A DNA stretch of 64,000 bases from Flavobacterium crocinum (lineage in GTDB: Bacteria > Bacteroidota > Bacteroidia > Flavobacteriales > Flavobacteriaceae): assembly GCF_003122385.1 (NCBI RefSeq), contig NZ_CP029255.1, forward strand, positions 496,001 through 560,000, given 5' to 3'. Below the pieces are notes generated by a model. That model searched no databases. It saw only the letters and a list, made by a program, of their open reading frames with translations, and was not told the DNA's origin. Shown here in pieces: positions 12,334 to 20,388 of this stretch; position 1 is the stretch's first letter, and each line of letters starts with the position of its first letter. Both the position numbers and the translations under genes were made by a program.

Positions 12334-13136
12334 TATTCTGCAGATTGAATAGTAATAGGTAGAGAGTATAATACCCTTACTTTTTTACCATTTTGCTCGC
12401 CAGGAGTCCATTTTGGACATTTTTTAAGAACACGAATTGCTTCTGCTCCTGTACCGTAACCGATATCCCTTAAAACTTTAATGTCGGTTAATGAACCGTC
12501 TTTTTCAACTACAAACGTAACGTAAACTTTACCTTTTAAACCTTCTTCTTCCGGAGTTTTATAATTGTTTCCTACGAATTTGTAGAATTTCTCAATTCCT
12601 CCAGGGAAGTCTGGTTTTACTTCGATACCAGCTGTGTTATATACAGTGTTATCTTCTTGAATTACTTCCTGAACTGGTCCTTTACCAACTGGCTCATCAA
12701 CAGTTAAAACTGCATCCGGATCTCCTTTGATAGTTTCAGCACCAACTTTTTTGTCTTTCAAATCCACAATTTTTGGTGGATCTTCAGTAACTTCCTCAGC
12801 CTTTGCAACCACAGGTTTAACGAATTTTACCTGATCCACTTTTGGTGGTGGTGGCGGTGGTGGCGGTTGATTTGGTTTAATTTCCTCTTTTTTCTTTGGA
12901 GGTAATTTTACCGTTGCAATCTTAATATCGTTGTTTACTTCTTCTTCTTGAGAATCTGGTAAAAAACTAGCAATAAGAGGTGCAGCAACAGCAAAACTGA
13001 AAATAAGTGAACCAATCACAAGTGCTTTCACAGTTGTTTTACCGTTCGATTTTCTCAGCTCGTATGCTCCATATATCTTATTACGTCCTTCGAATACGAT
13101 ATCAAGCCACTGATTTTTTATAATATCTAATTTCAT
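12333..13136 (-). CDS. tonB: Energy transducer TonB
   Basis: 267 aa. A cytosolic stretch (1-36) with RNKIYGAYELRK, common in Bacteroidota TonB, precedes one membrane anchor (about 37-59). A Pro-rich periplasmic linker includes eight consecutive prolines (91-98). The C-terminal TonB domain (about 180-265) carries GKVYVTFVVEKDGSLTDIKV and CPKWTPGEQNGKKVR. It passes proton-motive energy from ExbB/ExbD to outer-membrane TonB-dependent receptors. It lies 30 nt after the second exbD. Confidence 0.92.
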   Translation of the reverse strand: MKLDIIKNQWLDIVFEGRNKIYGAYELRKSNGKTTVKALVIGSLIFSFAVAAPLIASFLPDSQEEEVNNDIKIATVKLPPKKKEEIKPNQPPPPPPPPKVDQVKFVKPVVAKAEEVTEDPPKIVDLKDKKVGAETIKGDPDAVLTVDEPVGKGPVQEVIQEDNTVYNTAGIEVKPDFPGGIEKFYKFVGNNYKTPEEEGLKGKVYVTFVVEKDGSLTDIKVLRDIGYGTGAEAIRVLKKCPKWTPGEQNGKKVRVLYSLPITIQSAE

Positions 13137-13166
13137 ATCTCTTGATTTTTAATTTGATAAAACAGC

Positions 13167-13730
13167 TTATTCTGCTTTTTTATCTATTAATTTCGTTTCC
13201 TCTGGTGAAAACTCAGGAACGATAGCGTAAGTATCTACTCCTGAAATTGCCATCTCGTCCAACATATCTACCAAATTACGGTAATTTGATTTTTTAGTTG
13301 GTTTAATGATCACGATAATTCCCTGATCAGGTTTTCCTTTAGCCGCAGAATATGCTAAAACATTTTTTTTCTGTTTTAACAATTCTCTACGAATACCATC
13401 TTTACCATAAGCAATGTCTTTTGGCCCTACTTTAGGACTCGCCAATAATCCCATGTAGTAAACAATTTTGTTATCGTCCCCTAACATTACTGTCATAGTA
13501 CGATTTTCGTCTACTTTGGTATCCTTCTGTTCCGGATTCTTATCATCTTTATCTGGCAACGATAAATCCATGGATTGAGGTTTTGACAACGAAGTAGTTA
13601 ACATAAAGAATGTAATTAATAAGAATGCCAAATCCACCATAGCCGTTAAATCGACTTTCGAATTTTGCTTTTTACTTCTTACTTTACCGCCTTTACCACC
13701 ACCGCCGTCGCCGGTATTTAATTCAGCCAT
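13167..13730 (-). CDS. exbD: ExbD/TolR-family protein (second)
   Basis: 187 aa. A Gly/Lys-rich N-terminus precedes one membrane segment (about 28-48). It contains the conserved Asp in LTAMVDLAFLLIT (D33), which is the proton-path residue of ExbD/TolR. The periplasmic domain ends with a typical two-beta layout (KKSNYRNLVDMLDEMAISGVD). It is longer than E. coli ExbD (about 141 aa) because of an extended loop near 50-120. It forms the stator with ExbB. It follows the first exbD by 17 nt; two different ExbD proteins in tandem may make a heteromeric stator. Confidence 0.9.
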   Translation of the reverse strand: MAELNTGDGGGGKGGKVRSKKQNSKVDLTAMVDLAFLLITFFMLTTSLSKPQSMDLSLPDKDDKNPEQKDTKVDENRTMTVMLGDDNKIVYYMGLLASPKVGPKDIAYGKDGIRRELLKQKKNVLAYSAAKGKPDQGIIVIIKPTKKSNYRNLVDMLDEMAISGVDTYAIVPEFSPEETKLIDKKAE

Positions 13731-13747
13731 TTAGTGTATTTTTTTAA

Positions 13748-14359
13748 TTAAAAGTCTTTCCCTCTAGTTCCTGTAACTAAGTTAAAGGAATTGATTTTCT
13801 GATCTTGTAAAATATCCATAATTTTTTTGATTTGTGGATATTCTTCCTTAGCATCACCTTTTATCGCAATCTGCAATTCTTTATCATCTAAATCAATTGT
13901 AGCTCTTCTAGAAATAAGAAGCCATTCTTTTAATTGATTATCTAATGAATCCAAAGGAATTCCAGGTTGATTTGCTTTGGTTCTGTCCGCTGCTTTCATG
14001 TCAATGATCTGCTTTAAACCTGTAACAGGAACACCAAAATCGTCCATTAATGCAAATTTGGTTTTATCGTCTTCAGAGAATTCAATACCATATTTTGCAC
14101 CAATTCCTTCAAGAGTTCTTTTACGAATCTCTCTTCCTTTGATGTCAAAAAATACTTTTCCTTTTCCTACTGTAATAATTGCCAAATCAGTATCCGGTAA
14201 TTTAGTTTGTACAGTAGATGCAGGCGTATCTACAGGAAGTGCTTCAGGCACTTTAGCAGTAGCGGTCAAAATAAAGAACGTTAGCAAAAGGAATGCAACA
14301 TCACACATCGCAGTCATATCTGTCGATGTCGACTTTTTTTTCATTTTTATTTTAGCCAT
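13748..14359 (-). CDS. exbD: ExbD/TolR-family protein (first)
   Basis: 203 aa. A Lys-rich start is followed by DMTAMCDVAFLLLTFFIL, the single membrane segment with the conserved Asp (D20). The periplasmic domain is enlarged, including an insertion near 75-140 that is not in short ExbD proteins, and ends with YPQIKKIMDILQDQKINSFNL. It sits 43 nt after exbB. It differs from its neighbour outside the membrane segment, so the two are old paralogues and not a recent duplication. Confidence 0.9.
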   Translation of the reverse strand: MAKIKMKKKSTSTDMTAMCDVAFLLLTFFILTATAKVPEALPVDTPASTVQTKLPDTDLAIITVGKGKVFFDIKGREIRKRTLEGIGAKYGIEFSEDDKTKFALMDDFGVPVTGLKQIIDMKAADRTKANQPGIPLDSLDNQLKEWLLISRRATIDLDDKELQIAIKGDAKEEYPQIKKIMDILQDQKINSFNLVTGTRGKDF

Positions 14360-14402
14360 TATCTTTTATTTTATTTTTTTGATAGTAAATATCAAAAATT
14401 AA

Positions 14403-15227
14403 TTATTGTCTTAAACTCCCTCTGAATTTTCTGTAAGTATTAACGATAGTAGTACCAGCCTCATCGATAGAGTAAGTTAAATCGTCAATTTTAGCAGTAA
14501 AGAAGTTGTAAGAAACAATTGCTAAGATAGAAGTAGAGATACCTGTTGCAGTGTTGATAAGTGCCTCAGAGATACCTGTTGCAAGAGCAGCCTGGTCTGG
14601 AGTACCAGCAGAAGCTAACGCACCAAACGCTTTAATCATACCAGATACAGTTCCTAATAATCCTCCTAATGTACCTAAAGATACTAAAGTAGAGATAATA
14701 GTCATGTTTTTCTCTAACATTGGCATTTCTAATGAAGTTGCCTCTTCAATTTCTTTGTGGATTACTTCTGAAGCTTCTTCGCTGTTGAATCCTTCTTTTT
14801 TAACATCTTGGTATTTTACCAAAGCAGATTTAATTGCGTTTGCAACTGAACCTTGTTGTTTGTCACATGAAGCGATAGCAGCTTCGATGTTTCCTTCTTT
14901 AATACTTCCCTGAACACTTTTCATGAATTTGTCTAGGTTAGTTTTACCAGCAGCTTTACCGATAACAATAAATCTTTCAATAGAAAAAACAACAACCATT
15001 AAAAACATACCTAATAATACTGGTACGATGAAACCTCCTTTATATACTTGTCCTAATGTATTGATTGGATGTCCTGTTTCTGGATTACCTCCTTCGAAGT
15101 TAGCAGAATCCCCCATGATTACTTTCCAAATAAACACCCCCACTAAGATACACGCTACAATAATGATTCCTGTGATCATTCCTCCGCCATTTGAAGTGCT
15201 TTCTTTTTTAACTTTAACGTTTGCCAT
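14403..15227 (-). CDS. exbB: ExbB/TolQ/MotA-family proton channel
   Basis: 274 aa. Membrane segments lie at about 16-38, 66-90, 172-195 and 213-235. The last two form the conserved core, with GTLGGLLGTVSGMIKAF and a Thr/Gly-rich INTATGISTSILAIVSYNFF. The extra N-terminal helix is frequent in Bacteroidota ExbB. It builds the pentameric channel that, with ExbD, drives TonB. It is the first gene of the seven-gene operon. The leader has a TAnnTTTG box at 15292-15299. Confidence 0.92.
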   Translation of the reverse strand: MANVKVKKESTSNGGGMITGIIIVACILVGVFIWKVIMGDSANFEGGNPETGHPINTLGQVYKGGFIVPVLLGMFLMVVVFSIERFIVIGKAAGKTNLDKFMKSVQGSIKEGNIEAAIASCDKQQGSVANAIKSALVKYQDVKKEGFNSEEASEVIHKEIEEATSLEMPMLEKNMTIISTLVSLGTLGGLLGTVSGMIKAFGALASAGTPDQAALATGISEALINTATGISTSILAIVSYNFFTAKIDDLTYSIDEAGTTIVNTYRKFRGSLRQ

Positions 15228-15291
15228 TTTTTTTAATTTTAATAGTTTTAAATAATTTTTATTTTTTAGTTATATTTAACTTGTAGAGGAG

Positions 15292-15299
15292 CAAATTTA
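15292..15299 (-). promoter_or_regulatory. -7 box of the exbB operon; 15228-15607 otherwise empty
   Basis: TAAATTTG on the minus strand matches TAnnTTTG, about 65 nt before exbB; no convincing TTG upstream. The rest of the 380-bp divergent gap to the HerA-like gene is very A/T-rich and shows no other clear feature. Confidence 0.45.
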
Positions 15300-15607
15300 T
15301 ACGTTTAGTTTAAATAAAAAAACTTTTTTTAATTTTATTGACCGAAATTTAACTTCAATTTAAAAAATATCTCATTAAATTGCCGACATCATTTTTTAGA
15401 TAAAACAAAAAAAAGGACGATAATTAGAAAAATTACAACGTTTTAGTAAATATTCAAAGATTCCTTTGATATCTTCTTAAAAAGCTGCGAATTTTTTTTT
15501 TATTAAATTTTCAATCAAAAAAAGCTTTTTCTTACTAAAAAAAACATATAAAAAACGCCCGAATACAGAGCAATACTCATATAACAGTCTAAATTACAAA
15601 TAAAAAC

Positions 15608-17128
15608 ATGAATAGAAAAGATAATTTTATTGAAGCTATAAACAAAGGGTATTCTTCTAAGGGAGACAGCATTATTCTTGGAGGCGCAATCCTTGATGGT
15701 GAGCCAATTGCGGAAGCTCATGTTAAGATTCCATTAAAAACTCTAAATCGTCACGGATTAATTGCCGGCGCAACCGGAACAGGTAAAACCAAAACAATTC
15801 AGGTATTTTCCGAGCAACTTTCAAACGCCGGAATTCCTGTTTTGATGATGGATATAAAAGGTGATTTTAGTGGTATCGCAAAAGAAGGAAAAGAAGAAGG
15901 TTTTATTACAGAAAGACATGCCAAAATAAACCTTCCTTATAATGTAGCAGCATTTCCCGTTGAATTGATGTCTTTGTCAAAACAAAACGGAGTTCGTCTG
16001 CGCGCTACAGTTTCTGAATTTGGACCGGTCCTGTTTTCCAGAATATTAGATCTTAATGATACTCAGGCGGGTGTTGTTGCTGTTATCTTTAAATATTGCG
16101 ATGATAAACAAATGCCTTTACTGGATTTAAAGGACATTAAAAAGGTAATCAATTATATTACCGAAGAAGGCAAAGATGAGATTGCGGCAAGTTACGGTAA
16201 AATCTCAACTGCTACGACTGGAACTATCCTTAGAAAAATAATTGAACTGGAACAACAAGGCGGTGATTTATTCTTTGGTGAATTATCTTTTGAAACGGAT
16301 GATTTAATGCGTATTGACGAAAACGGAAAAGGTTATGTAAATATCATCCGCTTGACGGATATTCAGGATAAACCTAAACTGTTCTCTACTTTCATGTTAA
16401 GTCTTTTAGCTGAGATTTACCAAAAAATGCCTGAAAAAGGAGATGCAGAACAACCTGAATTAGTAATTTTTATAGATGAAGCACATTTAATATTTAATGA
16501 AGCCAGCAAAGCTTTGTTAGAGCAAATTGAAACTATTGTAAAATTAATTCGTTCTAAAGGTGTTGGCGTTTATTTTGTAACTCAAAATCCGATGGATGTT
16601 CCTAGTGGTGTTTTGGCTCAATTGGGATTAAAGATTCAACATGCTTTGAGAGCTTTTACAGCTAACGATCGTCAGGCCATTAAAAAAACCGCTGACAATT
16701 ATCCAACTTCTGAATTCTATAAAACGGATGAATTATTAACGAGTTTAGGAATTGGAGAAGCATTGGTTACAGCACTTAACGAAAAAGGTGTTCCAACACC
16801 ACTTGTGGCTACCATGATGCGTGCTCCTCAAAGCCGAATGGATATTTTATCTGCATCAGAAATTGATGAAATAAATGGCAAATCGAAATTGGTTAAGAAA
16901 TATGCCGAAGAGATTGATCGCGAAAGCGCTTTCGAAATCCTGACTAAAAAACTAACAGAAGCTGCTGAAGCTGCCGCACAACAGGAAGAAGAAGCTCCTC
17001 CAACAAGATCTTCAAAATCTGAACCAAGTACAGCAACTGTTGTTGGAAAATCGGTTTTAAAAGTCGTAACCAGCGCTACTTTTATACGTGGTGTTTTTGG
17101 CGTGCTGAATAAAATATTTAAAAAATAA
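15608..17128 (+). CDS. HerA-like ATPase (DUF853 family)
   Basis: 506 aa. Walker A GATGTGKTK (residues 54-62) follows the opening LNRHGLIAGA. Walker B is LVIFIDEAH (about 285-293), and KGVGVYFVTQNPMDVP is a sensor-like segment. This is the DUF853 branch of the HerA/FtsK P-loop ATPases, annotated as a helicase but without a settled role. A low-complexity Glu/Ala/Ser-rich linker (about 450-480) precedes a short hydrophobic tail. It stands alone, divergent from exbB, and its 3' end faces kmo across a long hairpin. Confidence 0.85.
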   Translation: MNRKDNFIEAINKGYSSKGDSIILGGAILDGEPIAEAHVKIPLKTLNRHGLIAGATGTGKTKTIQVFSEQLSNAGIPVLMMDIKGDFSGIAKEGKEEGFITERHAKINLPYNVAAFPVELMSLSKQNGVRLRATVSEFGPVLFSRILDLNDTQAGVVAVIFKYCDDKQMPLLDLKDIKKVINYITEEGKDEIAASYGKISTATTGTILRKIIELEQQGGDLFFGELSFETDDLMRIDENGKGYVNIIRLTDIQDKPKLFSTFMLSLLAEIYQKMPEKGDAEQPELVIFIDEAHLIFNEASKALLEQIETIVKLIRSKGVGVYFVTQNPMDVPSGVLAQLGLKIQHALRAFTANDRQAIKKTADNYPTSEFYKTDELLTSLGIGEALVTALNEKGVPTPLVATMMRAPQSRMDILSASEIDEINGKSKLVKKYAEEIDRESAFEILTKKLTEAAEAAAQQEEEAPPTRSSKSEPSTATVVGKSVLKVVTSATFIRGVFGVLNKIFKK

Positions 17129-17144
17129 CAACAATATCAAAAAG

Positions 17145-17201
17145 CAATAACAATATCAATGTCAATTCAAAATTGATTTTTGATATTGTTATTGACATTG
17201 A
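17145..17201. terminator. Long hairpin between convergent HerA-like gene and kmo
   Basis: Arms CAATAACAATATCAA (17145-17159) and TTGATATTGTTATTG (17180-17194) are perfectly complementary. An alternative register pairs TCAATGTCAA (17157-17166) with TTGACATTGA (17192-17201). Its place between two stop codons suggests a terminator, though the T-runs are short. Confidence 0.6.
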
Positions 17202-17202
17202 T

Positions 17203-18546
17203 TTATTTCTTTTGAAGTAATTCCAAAATTTTATTTTCTACTTCCGAAGTATTCCAGATATTTTCAATATTATCCATTCTCAAAACTTCTTCCATAATTC
17301 CGTTTTGATAATCGCCAATTGCCAAAGCTTCAGCATAAGGGCGATCACTAAAAGTTACACGGCTGTAAAGCGGAATCCATTTGTCCGGATGTTTATCTGA
17401 GAAGACTTTTTCTATTTTCTTTTGCAACAAAAATTTTTCGTCTGCTGTTTTGGTACTCATTTCTAAGAAATTTCGATACGAAAGCTCTGCAATAGCATCT
17501 GCATTTGGTTTACGCGAAATCTGATATTCTGCAAAAATCTTTTTCCAGTCGTCTCCGTATTTTTCGATCATTTCGTTTAAAACCGTAATATCTTCAAAAC
17601 CGGCATTCATTCCTTGTCCATAGAACGGAACAATAGCGTGACAGGCGTCTCCAATTAAAGCAATTTTATTTTCAAATGTCCATGGAAAACATTTCATGGT
17701 TACCAAAGTACTGGTTGGATTTTTAAAGAAATCATTTGCCAGTTCCGGAATTACTTCTATCGAATCCGGGAAGTTCTTCTCAAAGAAATCTTCTACCATT
17801 TTACGGTCTGTAAGCGATTCAAAAGAGTTTTCTCCTTCAAAAGGCATAAATAAAGTACAGGTAAAACTTCCATCCAGGTTTGGAAGTGCAATCAGCATAT
17901 ATTCTCCTCTTGGCCAAATATGGAAAGAGTTTTTATCCAGTTTGTGTGTTCCGTCTGCATTTGCAGGAATATTCAATTCCTTATATCCCATATTTAAAAA
18001 TTCCTGCGAATAATTAAACATGCTCTGACGCTGCATTCTATGACGGATTCTCGAAAATGCTCCATCAGCACCAAAAACCATATCAAATTTTCTTTCCTCC
18101 CACTCGCCTCTTTCACTTTCTCCAATATGAAGCGTAGCATCGTTCAGCGTCACATCCCAAACTTTTTGTTCAAAATGAAATTCGGCTCCGGCTTCTTGAG
18201 CCAGATCAATCATTTTGCGGTTTAGCTTTCCTCTTGAAATCGAATAAATAGATTCTCCTTCCTGTCCGTAATTTTGAAAATTCAGTTTATCCACCAAATG
18301 AATAGCGCGTTTGTCCATTGGAATCGCAATTTCCCTAACCGAATCACCAACACCGACAGCATCAAGTGCTTTCCAGCCACGATTAGACATTGCTAGATTA
18401 ATAGAACGGCCAGAAAAGTTAATCTGACGAATATCGGGACTACGATCATATACATGAACGATGTGACCAGCTTTTTTTAGATAAATTGCCAGCAGTGATC
18501 CTACAAGTCCAGAACCTACAACTGCAATTTTTAGTGAAGTTTGCAT
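17203..18546 (-). CDS. kmo: Kynurenine 3-monooxygenase
   Basis: 447 aa, typical KMO length. The FAD-binding Rossmann motif is GSGLVG (residues 11-16). INFSGRSINLAMSNRG binds substrate and flavin in known KMOs. The class A flavoprotein motifs GADGAFSRIRHRM and ALIGDACHAIVPFYGQGMN follow. It hydroxylates L-kynurenine to 3-hydroxykynurenine using NADPH, in tryptophan breakdown toward quinolinate/NAD or anthranilates. Kynureninase is at 32081, 13.5 kb away. The C-terminus, about 370-447, keeps the helical region that is membrane-associated in eukaryotic KMO. Confidence 0.93.
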   Translation of the reverse strand: MQTSLKIAVVGSGLVGSLLAIYLKKAGHIVHVYDRSPDIRQINFSGRSINLAMSNRGWKALDAVGVGDSVREIAIPMDKRAIHLVDKLNFQNYGQEGESIYSISRGKLNRKMIDLAQEAGAEFHFEQKVWDVTLNDATLHIGESERGEWEERKFDMVFGADGAFSRIRHRMQRQSMFNYSQEFLNMGYKELNIPANADGTHKLDKNSFHIWPRGEYMLIALPNLDGSFTCTLFMPFEGENSFESLTDRKMVEDFFEKNFPDSIEVIPELANDFFKNPTSTLVTMKCFPWTFENKIALIGDACHAIVPFYGQGMNAGFEDITVLNEMIEKYGDDWKKIFAEYQISRKPNADAIAELSYRNFLEMSTKTADEKFLLQKKIEKVFSDKHPDKWIPLYSRVTFSDRPYAEALAIGDYQNGIMEEVLRMDNIENIWNTSEVENKILELLQKK

Positions 18547-18640
18547 CAGGGATAATCTAATATTGGGTCGTAAAAATAACTAATAATTATACATGAGCTT
18601 TAAAATAAAGGAAATATTTGCCTGTAAAGTCTAATATTTA

Positions 18641-18742
18641 GCTGGGCATGTCCCCGCAAAAAAAAGCGGGGTCGGGCTTTCGGCTATATCTTTTATTCCG
18701 TTTCACTTCATAAAAGGATACCGCCTCTATCCCTCATGCGCA
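18641..18742 (+). repeat. Dispersed palindromic element, diverged copy C
   Basis: Contains the hairpin CCCCGC-A8-GCGGGG (18652-18671), then TCGGGCTTTCGGCTATATC and AAAAGGATACCGCCTCTATC. The latter half matches the reverse complement of copies A (5224) and B (46604) in pattern: GCTATC, TCTTTT, AAAAGGAT, CTCTATC. It occupies most of the 300-bp gap between kmo and the acetyltransferase; no gene is seen in the remainder. Confidence 0.55.
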
Positions 18743-18846
18743 TCCGTTTTCATAACAAAATCCTGATTTATTCAATTTATTTAGATTTTCAAAAGAACTA
18801 AATTAGCTTCAACCACAACAATCTATCTCTCACAATTAAATTAAAA

Positions 18847-19443
18847 ATGATGAACAGCGAACTTTTACAATCTGAAATTATTCTGGAAAACGAAAGAGTA
18901 CTATTAATCCCTTTTGAGAATGAAAGAAACATTGAACTCAAAGAAATTATTTTTAATGATGAAATCTGGAAATACATGGGAATGTATGTTCGAAACGATC
19001 AGGATTTCGAAAACTATATTCAAAATACATTAAAACAAAAAGCTGACGGAATTTGTTATCCGTTTCTTATCATAGATAAAGCTACAGACAGCGTTGCGGG
19101 AACTACTCGTTACGGTTATATCAATCATGGAAGTGAAAAATGCGAAATTGGCTGGACTTGGTACGGCAAAGATTTTCAGGGAACTGGATTAAACAAAGCT
19201 TGTAAATATGAGTTGCTGCATTTTGGTTTTGAACAAATCCAGTTTAGAAGAATCCAATTCAGTGCTGATCTTGAAAATGAAAGATCACAAAGAGCGATTG
19301 AAAATCTGGGCGCTTTAAAGGAAGGTTTGTTTCGAAACAATTATATCGATTCTGAAGGAAAAAGCAGAGATGATGTTTATTACAGTATTATTTTGGAAGA
19401 ATGGAAAAATACTAAACGAGACTATTTTGGAGAGTTTATTTAA
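18847..19443 (+). CDS. GNAT-family N-acetyltransferase (RimJ/RimL type)
   Basis: 198 aa. It shows the RimJ/RimL-like acetyltransferase_3 layout: ENERVLLIPFE at the start, VAGTTRYGYINHG, EIGWTWYGKDFQGTG (acetyl-CoA loop region) and FRRIQFSADLENERSQRAIENLGALKEG, the standard C-terminal acetyl-CoA motif. The acceptor is unknown. Two Met codons are in tandem at the start; either could be used. A 78-nt gap separates it from the AraC regulator. Confidence 0.82.
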   Translation: MMNSELLQSEIILENERVLLIPFENERNIELKEIIFNDEIWKYMGMYVRNDQDFENYIQNTLKQKADGICYPFLIIDKATDSVAGTTRYGYINHGSEKCEIGWTWYGKDFQGTGLNKACKYELLHFGFEQIQFRRIQFSADLENERSQRAIENLGALKEGLFRNNYIDSEGKSRDDVYYSIILEEWKNTKRDYFGEFI

Positions 19444-19521
19444 TCCAAACTTATAATTAAAAAAGTACTATTTTAGTTTGCGATTTAGTTATATAATAAA
19501 CTAATTAAAGGGCAAACTAAG

Positions 19522-20313
19522 ATGAACTTATACTCAGAACATTATGTATCTCAAAAAACAGAAAGATTCATCAATAAAATTTGGTGTCTGGATAACAGCA
19601 TCGGCGAAAGCCTGATCGAAAACAAACTCGTTTTGCCAAATGGCTGTTTTAACCTCGCTATTGTAGCCGGAAACGGAATCGAAGTTCGTACGAGTAAAAA
19701 CAAATATGAGATGAACGAAGGAATTTACTTTTGTTCTCAAATGACAAACAAAGTTTTGGTGAATATACAACCTAAAACCAAAGTCATTATTATACAGCTT
19801 CATGCGTGGACACTCTCGATGTTTCCAAAATACGATTTGAGCAATTTTACAGATTTGATTCTAAAAATTGATGCTTCAGAATTACCTTTTAAAATTGAGA
19901 TTAATACTGATATCGAAACTTTATTAAAAACTATTAATCCTTATTTTGAAGAATTATCCAATACTAATCCAAACAAAAACAGTATTGAAAAAATAGCCGA
20001 TTTTATTAAATCACACGAAGACATTTCGGTTTCTGAAATTAGCTCGGCATTAAAGACATCACAACGTTTACTGCAGATTAAATTTAAAGCTGCGACAGGA
20101 TTAACCATTAAAAAATACATTCAGATTTTAAAGTTTAGAAAATCGGTTGACCAAATGGTTAATGCTGATTTAGAAAAAATGAGTCTGACTGAAATCGCTC
20201 TTTATAATAAGTATTTTGATCAGTCTCATTTTATCAAGAAATTCAAAGATGTGACCAAAACAACTCCTAAAATGTTTGACCCAGCTTCCTATTTTCTTTC
20301 CCAGAAAAGATAA
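19522..20313 (+). CDS. AraC-family transcriptional regulator
   Basis: 263 aa. The C-terminal third (about 165-255) is an AraC double helix-turn-helix: ISVSEISSALKTSQRLLQIK is the first HTH, and SLTEIALYNKYFDQSHFIKK the second, ending in KTTPKMF. The N-terminal part resembles the small sensor domain found in many Bacteroidota AraC proteins (LPNGCFNLAIV, SQMTNKVLVNIQPKTKVIIIQL). Being 75 nt upstream of the serine hydrolase, it may control that gene, which is inference. Confidence 0.88.
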   Translation: MNLYSEHYVSQKTERFINKIWCLDNSIGESLIENKLVLPNGCFNLAIVAGNGIEVRTSKNKYEMNEGIYFCSQMTNKVLVNIQPKTKVIIIQLHAWTLSMFPKYDLSNFTDLILKIDASELPFKIEINTDIETLLKTINPYFEELSNTNPNKNSIEKIADFIKSHEDISVSEISSALKTSQRLLQIKFKAATGLTIKKYIQILKFRKSVDQMVNADLEKMSLTEIALYNKYFDQSHFIKKFKDVTKTTPKMFDPASYFLSQKR

Positions 20314-20352
20314 GATTTCGCTTTTGTACAATTTTGTGATTTTTGATTGAAT

Positions 20353-20360
20353 TACTTTTG
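20353..20360 (+). promoter_or_regulatory. -7 box of the serine hydrolase gene
   Basis: TACTTTTG followed by CA fits TAnnTTTG, 28 nt before the chosen ATG. A TTG at 20334-20336 lies 16 nt upstream, one short of the usual range. This supports start 20389 over 20347, which lies upstream of the box. Confidence 0.55.
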
Positions 20361-20388
20361 CAAAATCATCAATCAATCATCAATCACA

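Noticed and set aside
13977..15255. Plus-strand frames opposite exbB/exbD
   Set aside because: Mirror frames of strongly conserved genes; no signals of their own.
20347..20388. Upstream start of the serine hydrolase
   Set aside because: ATG 20347 lies before the promoter box and the longer N-terminus would hide the signal peptide.
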